64,000 nt of DNA from Cristatella mucedo (taxonomy: Eukaryota > Bryozoa > Phylactolaemata > Cristatellidae), in the NCBI GenBank assembly GCA_009760855.2, contig WPIO01000092.1, forward strand, positions 707,501 through 771,500, written 5' to 3'. The position numbers and the translations under genes were made by a program. Below the pieces are notes generated by a model. That model made no database searches, was not told where the DNA came from, and was given only the letters and a program-made list of their open reading frames with translations. This document shows, piece by piece, positions 10,603 through 22,608 of this stretch; position 1 is the stretch's first letter, and each line of letters opens with the position of its first letter.

Positions 10603-11809
10603 AGCCACTAGCTTCAACGTTCCAAGCGCCACGGCGACGCCGAACCCCCCACAATACTACATTGCCAACTGCAAGCTATGTTGATTGACGCGAACCTATT
10701 CTACCGTTACATTCACGGGACAGTTAAATTAGCTAATGCCTTTTATTTTTATTACTCACACTACCCAATTTCAGGCCAAAACCATACGTGAAGCCGTCGT
10801 CGACTTTACCTTCCAAAATCTCCTACCGAGCTCGCATGTGAAACATGCGTGCGCAGCTGCCGGCTGACGCGTCGAGATCAAGCGGAGAGTTTTGACGTCT
10901 AAAGTACGAGATCGGTAGCAAACGGCAAGAGAAAAAAAAGACAAGACTAAGGCGAGCTGCAGCCGTCGGTCCACACAGCGCCAAGATCTCGCTCGTGGCA
11001 ATGATCCTCGGAAGAAGCATTTGCCTCCAATCAATCACGGCTATTCGCTATTCTCTTTATCGAGCAGCGGCATACGCTGAAACGCTCATTCAAGGCAGCC
11101 GCACGGGTAGCGACCAATAGATAGTTTTCTATCGTGCAATATCCAGCTGAACGTCGCTAGTTCAGAGATGGCGGCAGACGCGTGCGATTGTTTCCACCAT
11201 CGTTGTGCCCTACAGCGAAGCGGGCGAATTTCAAAACACCCTGTCCTGACCACAGCAGCAGCAGCGCTTTTGTGGAACGGGTACTAGTTCCGACTTATTT
11301 GAGGCCTAGGGGATTAGGAGCGTGCACTTTTTTACAAAGCGCATTATTTGAAATGCAGTGACAAAGTCAGAAATCGAAGTCAGAAATACTTTCAACCGAA
11401 GACGTTTGAACAGCACTACTTTACTGTGATGTTATATTAACTCACACGCTGACATTGACGACGTGTATTAGACCGTCTGCTTATCAGCTTGACAGTAGGC
11501 GGCAGGAGACTGGTGGCTTAGGCCTGCGTTTACGTAAACTTCCTGTTTGTTTGCAGTACGAAAGGACTCGCAGTCAGCGTCCGGCTTGATGTTGCCTAAT
11601 CTGTTGGAAACAAAATCACCCGAAGAAACATTGGTTGGACGCACAACTTGTCAGGACGAACTGCATTGGTTGAACGCACGTCTCAACTGGTAACAAAACT
11701 ATGCGCTATGAAATTTCGCTGCCAACATTGCAGACGATTGTGTTAAAATTTGCAGGCTCACCTTATCCATATTCACTTTGACAATCGTTCTGTTATTTGC
11801 CATAAAAAT
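10603..11809. other. Unassigned stretch
   Basis: No domain-bearing ORF or shared repeat was recognised. Two overlapping minus-strand frames (10771-11038) lack splice context. Confidence 0.4.
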
Positions 11810-11985
11810 ACATTAATAAATACAATCTTAGCTGATTTAACAGCCTCGTTTGTTGAGCGGCAGAAGAGCCTTAACGGTTATCGCCGCCGCTTAAGAGTTG
11901 CCCACTGCAGGATTCGAAGACACGGCCTCGGTCGTGAAGAGCGAGCACCTTACCTCTTGGGCTATATAATATTTAACCATTAATA
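11810..11985 (-). mobile_element. SINE2 copy (tRNA-derived)
   Basis: On the minus strand: an A-box-like TAGCCCAAGAGGTAAGG, a B-box TCTTCGAATCCTGC about 45 nt later, and a body running through TTAAGCGGCGGCGATAACC to GAGGCTGTTAAATCAGC. The same body occurs at 845-1075 and partly at 40265-40345. Confidence 0.6.
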
Positions 11986-12319
11986 ATGTCTGTGTGGCTT
12001 CTCGTGCAATAACGCGATCAACCTTCAGTCGCATATCTTCTGCCCAGTGAATCGCCACCGACCTAAACCATAGAAAAGTCGAGGGTTCTGCGGTCGCCCT
12101 TTGACCTGCAGGAGCTCTTTGACATTCAACTTCGTGTGTGCGTAGAACTTGCATGTGAATGAGCTGAAGACGAGGCAGCAACAGCAGTAGCTTTGAAGGT
12201 TTTGTGAAATGTCCACATTAATAGTTTTATGTTGGAGCCTTCAGGTTTGGCTAAGCCAAACTTTATTATAGTTAAAATGAAAAAAATATAATTAATCTGT
12301 ATTGTGGGCGTGGCCACAC

Positions 12320-12815
12320 CCGTAAAGCAACGGATACAGCTCAAAGTTCTTACGTTGATCCACAAGGCCCTGCCACGGCTTGGCTCCTTCGTACCTAGCT
12401 GAACTGCTGCATCAGTTTCAGCCTGTTCGCGCCCTCAGGTCCTGTGTGGACAATAAATTAGCTGTTCCATTCCTCCGCTTGTTGGCGACAGAAGCTTTCG
12501 CTCCACAGGTCCTAGACTGTGGAACTCGCCTCCACAATTCTTACGCAACGACAACTACTCTCCTACTGCCGACTATGGCACATCGGTTTCAGCGGTCCTG
12601 AGCTGCTACTTTCGTGCTACTCACTACCTCAACTGCTCTCCTGACTCTGCTATGCTTCCCACTTTCTCTTTGTTGCGTGAGACGAAGTCTGTTGGCTACC
12701 GAATGCGTACTGAAAGCCGCTTAGGCTGTGAGTACGCTATGCAAAACTCTCCTGCGTAACATCCACATAGTCTATATGGCTTTGTGGAGTTACAGGCGGA
12801 GATACATAACCTTGC
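12320..12815 (+). mobile_element. LINE-B 3' part
   Basis: It encodes HKALPRLGSFVPS-like sequence and then SYLAELLHQFQPVRALRSC and DNKLAVPFLRL, followed by a frameshift, the 3' UTR, and a terminal GGAGTTACAGGCGGAGATACAT. Confidence 0.87.
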
Positions 12816-13230
12816 ATACAATGCTGTTCTGCCCCAGCCGGACTCACACCACTCCGCCCGGCCAACGGGCGCTGAATACCTCCAAATTACAGTTGGACAG
12901 TATCGGCTGACTAAGCTGGATTTAATTGCAACGAGTCAGCTGTGGTCTTGTGACCCGCTAGTTCCTGCAGTGAGAAACTTTCTGCCTGTGCGTCAACCTT
13001 TACGCACGCTATCCACTCTCTCTCTCTCTCTCTCTCTTTTCTCTTACTCTCTTATCTACTGGCGCTCCAGAGCTGCTTACCCAACGGCTACTACCGCTAC
13101 ATCCGTACGTACGCTCGCTTGTGTTGCCTGCATGTGATACAATACAGCTGCCGTCGTCAACACCACAGCTGGCTTGTGAGGCAACGTTCATCTTCGTCGC
13201 GCCGCCATCGCGTGCACGAGCTCCTACAGA
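12816..13230. other. Unassigned stretch with short (TC)n at 13017-13037
   Basis: A plus-strand frame at 12784-13137 begins within the LINE-B end and runs through the TC tract. No domain is visible. Confidence 0.4.
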
Positions 13231-13285
13231 ATGGCACTCTAAGAGAACATAATCTCGATTAGTAAAGGCGCTTCACATGTGCAAC
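13231..13285 (-). repeat. Solitary SINE1-type hairpin tail
   Basis: GCACTCTAAGAGAACATAATC...AGGCGCTTCACATGTGC parallels the hairpin end of SINE1 at 22621-22675, without a recognisable tRNA head. Confidence 0.5.
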
Positions 13286-13512
13286 AAGGCAGCTCCACAG
13301 GGCAGCCGAAACTCTACAGAAATGCTGAATTCGCGAAACCCTAGGAAGAGGAAGAGATTAAAAAGGAAGCCCGCAAATTTCACGCTGCTCAGCGAACGCC
13401 CCACCTTTGACTTTGATCCTTTTACTTACTCTGCATATGCGATAGCGTGCGAGTGGAAACTTATTGCTGTTCATGTCGTTAACGGCAACTCGTTGCATCT
13501 ATTGCAGCGACT

Positions 13513-13580
13513 GGTAAAGCGCCTGGATAGAGATTTGGGCCTCTTGTGGGTGCTCTACAAACGTCTTTTGATTAATATAA
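13513..13580 (+). repeat. Diverged LINE-A-type 3' hairpin
   Basis: TAAAGCGCCTGGATAGAGATTTGG...GGGTGCTCTACAAA keeps the stem-loop order of the LINE-A terminus but has lost the (ATT)n tail. Confidence 0.4.
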
Positions 13581-13889
13581 TTTTTCCAGAAGCTTCTAGA
13601 GTGAGTTCGTAACTGTATTCCTTGGAAACATACGGAATGCCTTCTCAGCGTTGTCGTCACTAACACAGTCTTTACCGAATTGTTGCTACTAGTCTCACTG
13701 CTTTTGTTCGTGTTGATTAATATTTTAAATAGCTCACAGCAGTTGCAGCGATAGCCGGCCTCTCACCTCTGCCATCGAAGCATGGGTGCAATTAGAGCAG
13801 CCAGCTCTATGAAGCTAGAACGCCCGAATGCCGAAGCTGGCGTATCTAAGCAGTACGGGTCATTGTTGAATGTATGCTCTCTTCTGTTT

Positions 13890-14260
13890 CTCTCATCGTC
13901 TCTCTCTTTCATCGTCTCTCTCTTTCATCGTCTCACGCTCTCGTTGTCACTCTTTCTCTGTCTCTCTCTCTCTCTCTCTGTCTCTCTCTGTCTCTCTCTG
14001 TCTCTCTCTCTCTCTCTCTGTCTCTCTCTGTCTCTCTCTGTGTCTCTCTCTCTCTCTGTCTCTCTCTGTCTCTCACTCTCACACACTCTCTCTGTGTCTC
14101 TCTGTGTCTCTCTGTGTCTCTCTGTGTCTCTCTGTGTCTCTCTGTGTCTCTCTGTGTCTCTCTGTGTCTCTCTGTGTCTCTCTGTGTCTCTCTCTGTCTC
14201 TCTCTGTCTCTCTCTGTCTCTCTCTGTCTCTCTCTGTCTCTCTCTGTCTCTCTCTGTCTC

Positions 14261-14333
<73 letters not shown>
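13890..14333. repeat. TC-rich array with exact 10-bp periodicity
   Basis: About 440 bp. The middle part (about 14090-14190) consists of ten or more identical 10-mers TCTCTGTGTC. It then shifts to TCTCTCTGTC repeats and finally to pure TC. Long open frames here are artefacts of the repeat. Confidence 0.96.
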
Positions 14334-14334
<1 letters not shown>

Positions 14335-14336
<2 letters not shown>

Positions 14337-14642
14337 GCGGCTAAGGTGCTCCCAATACAGGTGAGATATTACATCGTCGACGACCGACTCAACGAGGTTG
14401 AATGGCCGCCAGGGACTTTCATAGAAAAATAGATTATTTAGTAGTCCCTCGTGGTCAAAATCGGGTTCCGATGAGTCGGCACAGTGAGCAAACGATCGCA
14501 CGCTCGGCTGCTCCTTGCCGTGAAGCCTCTTCGCGCACGAAGAACTGGGTGGGGGGGGGGGCGACGCTCGTTCCAACAGCTCGCTGCAGGGCGTGTGCAT
14601 TCGCATGGGCAAGGGATCGTGCAGGTGCGGGAGATGATACAA
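14335..14642 (-). CDS. Candidate exon or ORF abutting the TC array
   Basis: The minus-strand frame contains DFDHEGLLNNLFFYESPWRP followed by FNLVESVVDDVISHLYW before it runs into the GA repeat. Acidic and hydrophobic residues alternate as in ordinary coding sequence, but no family, start or splice site can be fixed, and overlapping frames are open too. Confidence 0.2.
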
Positions 14643-15374
14643 GCGGCCAGCACTGCAGCAAGCGCCCCCAATCGGTAGCGCTGCTGCACCCTTGCCTTAA
14701 TCTTGCCTGAGTTGTAGCTTACGATTCGTAGCATCAGGCTTCGCTGGCTGCTGTGGCCTCCGGTAGCCACGTAGGCAGGACTCGGCTCGGCGATGCCGAA
14801 TGACAAGTGTGGTTGACTTGGGAAACTCATCGTTAAGGCTAGACGGGTTTCGTAGAGAGGTCTTGAGGCTGGGAAGCATGATCGGCAGGAAGTGTAAGGG
14901 ATGCTGAGGCTTTCATTTTGCAGTCAGGGCACTTCTTTTGATCAGTGTCGATGCCAGAGGTATTTGTGGCTTCATATATGTCACGTCAGAGGAGGAGCCA
15001 GTTGCACATGCTTGCCCTGTAGGAGTCGCTGGCCTCAGCATTTCCGTTCCCATCTTCTACAAGGGAGTGATTATCTTTCCACAGCACCACGTCTAGCTGT
15101 CATACTGATGCTGCTTGCTTTGCTATACCTTCCGGCTATGCATGCCGACCTTTGCCAGATTAGCAGGGATCTGTTTTAACAGCTGTAGAAATACATGCTC
15201 GAGATTACTGAATAGTTCCGGTGCATGTCTTTTGTTTTGCACACCTTTAAAGTGACAGCAGTTCAAAAGATGCCGACTTCGAACAGTTAGCATTTCAGCA
15301 TCGTATAAACAATCGAGCCTTTTCCCTTTGCGGTTGTCTTTTGAAAGTACCCGGATAATCAGCTAAAGTCAGCC
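14643..15374. other. Unassigned stretch
   Basis: Short frames on both strands (14697-14879 minus, 14901-15179 plus) show nothing recognisable. Confidence 0.4.
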
Positions 15375-15770
15375 AACAGTCTGGAAATACCTACAGTACA
15401 AATCTCAAATTCTTTGGAGACCGTGCATTTAGTTCGTATGCTACCAAAGCCTGGAACTCCCTCCCGAACTGCGTCAAAACATCCCCTGACCTGACCACAT
15501 TTAAAAGGAACCTAAAAACACACCTATTTAGGAAAGCATTTAGTGGGTCCCTGTGATTCGTCTTTGATGTGCTTACGCGTGCTGACACTGTGCATGCTGC
15601 CACTAACCACATTTGCATGCTGACCCTGTGCATGTCACCCCTAACCATATTATTCATCTCGTTTGTTTTTCAAGCATGATTTTACTTACCATTCAATTGC
15701 ATTTCACTTTACAGCAAATGTAAAGCGCCCAGAGAGAGATTACGTTCTCTGAGGGCGCTTTATCAAGTGA

Positions 15771-15812
<42 letters not shown>
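15375..15812 (+). mobile_element. LINE-A 3' end
   Basis: Starts near NSLEIPT-like codons, includes FGDRAFSSYATKAWNSLP and the 3' UTR, and ends in a hairpin (AAAGCGCCC...GGGCGCTTT) and about 13 ATT units. Confidence 0.9.
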
Positions 15813-16252
15813 GCACTTCGCCCAGCCTGCTGCAAGTTTTTCGTTGCCACTTTGAAAGCTGGTAGAGCCGAGTGCCTCTTTCGGCAGCAGCAAGCAGAAT
15901 ACGCGGCCGAACCAAGTGCTGCCTCCTACTCATGTTGCAGCCATCTTACGATCCAGGCACATGAGATGTTGGTCGCTACTCATTTTCATTGTCGACTTAG
16001 CCTTTTGTGGTCTCATTGGTGACCCATTCTTCGTACATGCATTAGTGTCACTCCGACAAGACTTCGGGGAGCCATTGAATGCGCCACTATTACTATTCAA
16101 AGCTTTTTACGACACTCGACTCTACAGCTTGTACTTAAATAAAACATGCAATATAATCGATGCCCTTATTTAAAAAATTAAAATAGGATAAGTTAGTAAG
16201 AGACCTATACGATTGTGTCAGTAAAGGTGCTCATACGTTGGAGTTAATGTGC
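15813..16252. other. Unassigned stretch with an 85-codon frame
   Basis: The plus-strand frame 15916-16173 contains a hydrophobic run WSLLIFIVDLAFCG and ends near AATAAA. Without similarity or splice context I do not call it a gene. Confidence 0.3.
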
Positions 16253-16432
16253 AGCATTTAGTGGGTCTTTGTGATTCGTCCTTGTGTGCATTTGCCTGCT
16301 TACACTGTACCTGCTGCCTGTGAATGTTACCACCAATCATTTGGTAATGCTTTCTAAACAGCAAATGTAAAGTGCCCGAAGAAGATTCAGTTATCTACGG
16401 GCGCTACACAAATCTATTACAATTATTATTCA
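16253..16432 (+). mobile_element. LINE-A2 3' end (older relative of LINE-A)
   Basis: CAGCATTTAGTGGGTCTTTG, then a 3' UTR with TGCTGCCTGTGAATG, a hairpin AAAGTGCCC...GGGCGCTAC, and ATTATT. It parallels 40985-41200 and 55010-55186. Confidence 0.7.
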
Positions 16433-17156
16433 GTTACGTATGCAAACACCCTGCCATTGATCGTTTGCCTAGCATGTGGGCAGTCATTGTCGTGTAATCG
16501 TGACTAGGGGGGAATTCAATTTCGCTCTCAACCTCAGCTACCCAGTTATCCCGGACCCGAGCTGCCAGGCGTGCTATCTGGTCTAGCGTCGGTAGAGGTA
16601 ACAGGCAGGCTATATAACTCTTGAATAGCGCAGACGCTCGCACTAAGCACAGCCAGCGGGAGAGGGACTAGATAGTGGTACTGCTAGAATCCTAGATACC
16701 GCAAGGCAGCATGTATACGCAGCGTGGTGGACGCAAGCGTTCGCAAACGTGGGCATCTTAAGCAATCGGCTGTGAGCTGTGAGCGACGCGGTATCAGCAA
16801 CTTTTACCCCAAGAATACCAACGCATGCCTTCATAAGTACGCGAGGCAGAGTCGTGCATATTGAGAATGCTGCTCCTGCAGGATATATCGGCTGGGGATA
16901 AATGACTGATCAATCAACTGAGGACGAGATTAATGACCGCTTAAGACCCGATTGCCGATTATGCAGCAGTCGGTTAATGATCTGTCCCTCAGAGTTCTAT
17001 GTCTAGCGCTGAGACAGTTGCAGCAGTTGGCAGATTTAGATAGTAGCTGACCTGAACGCTAATAACTAGTGACAAAAGAGCTGTGAAAACTATATATATA
17101 TATATGCCCGTAGCTGCTCAACTGTTCATGTAAGCAATACAGGTCTTATTGTCCGC
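16433..17156. other. Unassigned stretch with (TA)n near 17091-17105
   Basis: Only short minus-strand frames (16434-16834), no domains. Confidence 0.4.
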
Positions 17157-17510
17157 TTAAAGACCGTTGGCGACGGATGCTTTTGCTCAGCAGGTCCTAG
17201 ACTGCGGAACTCACTTCCACAATTCTTACGCAACGAAAACTACTCTCCTGCTGCCGACTATGGCTCATCGGTTTCAGCGGTCCTGAGCTGCTACTTCCAT
17301 GCTACTCACTACCTCAACTGCTCTCCCGACTCTGCTATGCTTCCCACTTAATCTTTGCTGTGTGAGGCGAAGTCTGTTGGCTACCGAATGCGTACCGAAA
17401 GCCACTTAGGCCGTGAGTTCGCTATACTAAACTCTCCTGCATAACGACCACATATTCTCTATGACTTTGTGGAGTTACAGAAGGAGATACATTACATACA
17501 TTACATTAAA
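17157..17510 (+). mobile_element. LINE-B 3' end with (ATTAC)n tail
   Basis: Starts at LKTVGDGCF-like codons, continues through the 3' UTR to GGAGTTACAGAAGGAGATAC and then ACATT repeats up to about 17507. Confidence 0.88.
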
Positions 17511-19195
17511 TTTTTTGATCCATTGCATCCCCTTGCAATCGACCATTACATAGTAATCCAGCCATCTTGCAGAGCAGAATGAGGGTGGACGATAACTTTT
17601 GACTTACTGGGATAGGGCTGTACTCACCCAATCTCAACACAGGAAACTGCTGGGATTCAAATCTGTTCCGTAATTTTGTATGAATTTAGTCAAAGTACTG
17701 ATTTAGCCCTTATTCGATTAGGCAGTACCAACTCTGCATGCCCAGCATGCCCCAGCAGGCTCGATACACTGAATTAACTGACTTGCAAAGCAGTGCAATC
17801 CCCTGATGTGACATGCCTCGATTGCACCATCTGCTTGTAATCACCGTAAATCTAAATCCAATCAAATGCACGAAGCTCCAATTTAGAAAGCTATTAAAAC
17901 TAAACTCCGTTTGTAGTGGACCCACACAATATCGTGCCATTACGCATGCTCATTCACCGACATTTTACTGCAATCGATTTCGATTGCCCAGTAAAATTCT
18001 GCAATTCGCCGGAATCAACTGCTATTTTTCTCAATACGATCAGGCATCGTTCCTTAGAAGCTCTAATGCTCTTTTTACAGCGTACTCCAACAACATCACC
18101 GCAATTACCTCGGGAGGAGCTCTCTTGCAAAGCACTACAATCCATAGAAAAGCTCGTGCCGGTACCACAATCCGCCACAGAAATAAGCTGCAAAGTGTCC
18201 AGAAGTCGGATTCTCAGTCGCCCCAAAGGTGACTAGACATTACAGGGCACCGCTTTCGAGATGCACCTATGTAGCTCCAACCCTCTAGGAACTAACAATC
18301 TTGGGCTATGCACAGCTTTGCAACAGCTCGAGTATACATTGCATACAGCTACACATTTCCAGCAGATCGATCAGAAATGGGTTTCGCGAACTTTCCATTT
18401 TTAATAATAGTAAATCTATTTTGTTAAGTAAATCTATGAAATTTCTCAATCCATTTCACAAATTTCTTTTCTGGAAATGAACAGCAATCGACTGCATTTT
18501 GGCGGAGACAAAACCAAAATCCTTTACAATCCATTGCAAATTGACCGGAAATTAAAAGTGCGAAGCTCTGGTTTAGACTTCTTGCTGCGGTGTACAATAT
18601 TTACAGTGCAAGAACCAACCTTACGAATGCTCGTTCTTGGACGAGGCATTGAAATTGGCTGCAATGACCGAGTATAAAAACCGCAATCCACTGTGTGCAC
18701 TTTAAAACAACCAGAAATTGTTCACCAATAGTGGCTCTAACTTCATTGCACGTTGCTTAATTCTTCGCTTATAGTTTTCTCAGTGCTCTCTCAATTTCAG
18801 TAAACTGCTTCGGGAGCTTTCATGCAATGTAGAGAGTTGAAAAGCAATTGCCAGGTGCACTTGCTCAATCAATCATATATCCACGCCTATCAACGAGACC
18901 AGCTGTTAAATAGTTCTGTTGACAGTTTAGCGACATAATCTCACACTGTCAGACATGCTGTCATACCGCAGATGGTAAAGACGAGAGCTGGTTACACGAC
19001 CAACCATTTATCCATTGCAAACTGACGAAAATCTTTCTCCGTCTGTGGCAAATAAATCTGCTGCTGTCTTGCTTAATGACTATAATAAACGTGTGCTTAG
19101 AAGCTACTGTCATTCTATATAGTAGAAAAAAAGCAAAAATAGGCTAGTTATAAATTACACAACTTCCTGCTCAGTCTCTATTCTGCCATTCCTAT

Positions 19196-19197
<2 letters not shown>
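17511..19197. other. Unassigned stretch with a weak internal duplication
   Basis: The segment about 17830-18000 weakly resembles 18540-18670 in the same order (GCACGAAGCTCCAATTTAGA against GTGCGAAGCTCTGGTTTAGA, later TTACGCATGCTC against TTACGAATGCTC). This suggests two copies of an old, unnamed repeat. No coding domains. Confidence 0.3.
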
Positions 19198-19254
<57 letters not shown>

Positions 19255-19287
19255 GCGCACGCACGCACACACACACACACACACATA
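19198..19287. repeat. (CA)n / (CACG)n compound microsatellite
   Basis: A CA run flanks a central block of CACG tetramers on both sides. Confidence 0.95.
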
Positions 19288-19319
19288 TATTGCAGATATT
19301 ATATTGCGTGATTTATGAA

Positions 19320-19440
19320 TACAGCACAATTAGAAAGCTCAATCTCTTTCTAGGTGCTTCACGTATGCCGCACAGCACGAGGCCACAACCAAGTTCCTCG
19401 AAGGTGAACACCTTAACCCCTGGGCTAACGAGGGCGTAAC
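19320..19440 (-). mobile_element. SINE1-like copy
   Basis: Reverse-strand order: an A-box-like TTAGCCCAGGGGTTAAGGTG, then a degenerate B box, then AAGCACCTAGAAAGAGATTGAG...GAGCTTTC, related to the LINE-A hairpin. Confidence 0.45.
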
Positions 19441-19584
19441 TGTTTTACTAGCACGAACGTTTCAATCAGGTTTTAGGGCTAATTAGTACAAACACTCAGA
19501 ATTTCTCTCATTTGTATATACTCACAGGAGTGCAGGCATGGGTGGTCTCGTGTCTTATTTTGCTTGATCTTTCTTCGGCGGTAG

Positions 19585-20230
19585 GGCTGTTTGGCGAAAT
19601 AGGGGCGAAGGGTAAGCACACCCAGATGGGGCAGTTGTAACGTGGACTTGGGTCTGACCGGATGAGTGCTGACGCCCTGCCAGCCGCACCCAGAAGATAT
19701 GTCTGGCGAAGCCCTCCACGATGTTTGGATATCGTTTCTCGTGTGTCGGTGCTTAGATGGTGCTCCAAGCCACTTCCACCGTCTAAGAAATTTTGCTTAA
19801 GTACTTTCAGGAAGGCGATGACTTTGAGAGTTGGCCGCTCGACTCGGACGGGTGGTTCAGCCAGAGCCTTGGGAAACTATCCCAGTCTCTGATAAACGTG
19901 CCGCTGTTTCCGTACGACCGAGTTTCTATGTTTACCTTCGCGTGCCGAGCGTCAAATTGTCATGCATCATTTTTCTTCTGAAATAAAGCTAGGTCTACCA
20001 TTAACAAGCAAGATATCAGGAAGACCCTTTACAATCCTCTGTTGCCTTCGCTGGGAGACAAACTTATTGCTGTCATAACTCAGCGTTTAAGATCATCTCC
20101 GAAAAATTGGATTGATCCAAAGACCTTCAAATCAGCCGTCGTTAGATCAATACTTTTAGCAATGAAAGGATTCATAGGTCCGAGCTAACTACCAGACAAT
20201 TATTTGCAATCAATAACACAAGTAGCTCTT
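19585..20230 (+). mobile_element. LINE-C fragment (linker to RT start)
   Basis: The same sequence order occurs at 30145-30620. It ends with codons for DPKTFKSAVVRSIL, the usual N-terminal edge of a LINE reverse transcriptase (compare FKKAAVRPLLKK in LINE-A). The segment 19660-19840 is absent from the other copy. Confidence 0.6.
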
Positions 20231-20289
20231 AAATAATGCATTACATGTATTTCATGCTCAGTAGTTTTGATTGACAAGAGAAATCAGCC

Positions 20290-20891
20290 CTAGATTGAGG
20301 GTGGAGTGATTGTCGTTTTTAATTCATGAAATTCTCCAAGAATAAAAATGTTGTCGCACTCGGTTGGGTCAGTAACATATGGACGGCTGACGATGTACTT
20401 GCCGTCCAAGGTAATCTAAAATATAAGGACAGCATTTATCTATTCATGTGAATTTGTCTTTTGTGCGATTGGCTGCATGCATCCGATTTAAGAAAAGCTC
20501 ATCTCATTCGATGAAACTGGAAAAATGAGAACATTATTGCTACAATCAATCTAGTGTACTCCAGCTATTAAAATTAAAATGTTCTGCCTCAAAGCGGCAC
20601 AGGTAAAGACTTGCATTCACTTAGAAGCTATCATACCTCGAATGAGCCAGACGGATCATAGAAAATTGTGACTTCAATTGGAGATCCCTGAATGTAGCTG
20701 CCAGGAAGATTCGTGTGAGCTTCTTGATCGGTGATCACGTCATTGAAGCGTGTCGTCACAAACATCCTTCCTGGAGTCTCTGGGAGGCACGTTGAATTGT
20801 ATATAAATCCAACCTCAAGGCTTTTGTTCAAGCTGCCGTCTTCTTTTTGAAGATAAATAATGAACCTAAGCGAGTGAGACTTTTTAGCGCA
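20290..20891 (-). CDS. Galectin-like protein, last two coding exons (partial gene)
   Basis: Minus strand. The penultimate exon is 20891 (or 20865) to 20637, donor GAG|GTATGA; the last exon is 20415-20290, acceptor ATTTTAG|ATT, stop TAG at 20292-20290, phase 0 junction. The joined frame reads LRFIIYLQ, LEVGFIYN, RMFVTTRF, GSPIEVTIFYDPSGSFEIT, LDGKYIVSRPYVTDPTECDN and IFILGEFHEL. The pattern (F-I-L strand, G-x-P-hydrophobic strand, F-x-V/I-x-hydrophobic-D/N-G-K, I-x-G-E/D) resembles the galectin beta-sandwich. The usual sugar-binding H-NPR and WG-E-R residues are not evident, so it may not bind galactosides. Upstream exons were not found; a frame at 36827-36989 on the same strand has the wrong intron phase to join directly. 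Exon structure is fairly sure, family less so. Confidence 0.5.
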
Positions 20892-20949
20892 CTGCATCAG
20901 ATATATGCGAACAGAGATTGGAATTATTTTGTGCTACTTAAAGTACCTT

Positions 20950-21249
20950 TACATTACGTTACGTTAAGTAAAGTAAATTTATTGCTAGTTGATTAAACAA
21001 TCTTCTTTATATAGATCCAGAATTTCCCTTACGCACATTATCACGCTAAGGAAACGTGTGCAAGAAAGATTTTCCTGCTAGTTGACTGGAAAATCGTGAC
21101 ACTGATCATTGATTTGGCGCGAAATTCTCTGCTAAGACCCTGGGACCTTGGTTTCAGGATGGGGCAATTGGTTTTAATTCTCCACTCTTCATTTACGCGG
21201 GAGTAGTCTCTTACTATTGACCATGCAAGCATGGCTCGCTCTCTGCACT
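20950..21249. other. Unassigned stretch
   Basis: A minus-strand frame (21041-21256) contains WRIKTNCPILKPRSQGLSRE, with the right strand and position for an upstream exon of the galectin-like gene, but no splice sites fit well. Confidence 0.25.
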
Positions 21250-21960
21250 TTGGCACGTGTACTCTTGGAATTCACTGTCCTAGCTAGACACATTTCTGCA
21301 TATCGAAACTTGGACGACGCCTTGTTCTAGTAGCTGCATATCTGAGACCACCCCACCCGGGTTCTCATTCTATCAGTCCATACGTTCTGACAAGGTTGGT
21401 GCCGGGGTTGCAATTGTTGTTAGTGAATCGTTTGGCTATAAGATGTGCAACTTTTCACATGAGCCATCGCTTGAATCAGTTGCAATCAGGTCCTTATCAA
21501 AGACAACGCCTCTCACCGTTGTGATATACCGACCTCCCGGCTTTATAAACTTGTTTACAGAAAAGTTTTCAGAGGAGTTCCTCGCCAAAATACTTGTATG
21601 TGACAGATTTCTGGAGACTTCAATATTCACCCTATCAGCAGCCAGTTCCACTAATTTCTTGACAGTCTGGAGAATTTTGGTTTGGTCCAACACGTTAATC
21701 ATACCACTCACGTCGGTGGCCATATCCTAGATCTTCTGATCACTAAGGATGTCAGCCCCACTGACCTTGTAGTGTGCCCGCTGACCCTCTCGGACCATTG
21801 CTCGGCGTCGTTTACTGTTCCTGCTCGGTTGTACGTACCGGGTAATGTCGAGCTTGTCCAGCGACATAACTTAAAAAGCATTGACATCGAAGCATTTTTT
21901 AAATCTGCTTGTGATGCAGGTCTTCTTGATTTGCACACACACTCGAATTAAACGGCCGAT
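21250..21960 (+). mobile_element. LINE endonuclease-domain fragment
   Basis: An APE-type endonuclease region in two overlapping frames: SDKVGAGVAIVVSES, LESVAIRSLSKTTPLTVVIY followed by RPPG, then after a frameshift THVGGHILDLLIT and LTLSDHCSASFTV (the final SDH catalytic motif is kept), ending in AGLLDLHTHSN. It parallels 46980-47600. Confidence 0.85.
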
Positions 21961-22608
21961 GAGTGCAGGCAGTAGCTTCTGCTTAACCCGGTGCTGGACC
22001 TCAAGCGGCCGCTAAATGCTCGAAGCAGCTGCCTTTCGAAAGCATGAATTCATTGAGCTCACACTCATCCATACTCACCTGTGGGTGCAGCATACAAGTC
22101 GAACCACAATCTTGCTGCCTGCACACCGACAGGTAAGAGGTAGAGGTTGTCGATAGTTGTTATGCTTCACGGCCAACATGATCTCTCGCTGCTACACGTC
22201 ACTACGCTGAAAAAAGAAACAGAGTTATGACCACAGGACCATCGACAGTTCTGGCAGTTGGACAATGCGTCGTTATGACCGAGCAATTAAAAAACAATCC
22301 TGTCTCGCCGCCTCCCCCCACCGTACTCTGCGGGCAACGTAACCCATCTGAGCATTCGATCGGAAGTTTGCTTCTCCGTTTCTTTTGTAGCCTGTCCTGC
22401 GATTAAACCCACGACTTCCGGAACTCTCCTCAAATGCAGTTGCCCATTAATAAGGCCTCAATGTGCGTTTGGCGTTCTCCTAAAAGTATGTATTGCTCCA
22501 TAGACGTCCAGGACCCTTACAAAGAATCGCGGGAGGAGAGACAGCAGAGCTTTTACTTCGACTGATGGGTTTGGCTTTTTCTATAGCATTACATTAGAGT
22601 GCCAGCTT
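21961..22608. other. Unassigned stretch
   Basis: No ORF or repeat recognised. Confidence 0.4.

Noticed and set aside
13782-14432. 216-codon and other long frames encoding SLSLSL or ERERER
   Set aside because: Direct translations of the TC/GA array; no independent coding signal in the repeat itself.
15916-16173. Secreted or membrane protein gene
   Set aside because: Single hydrophobic run only; no homology and no splice sites.
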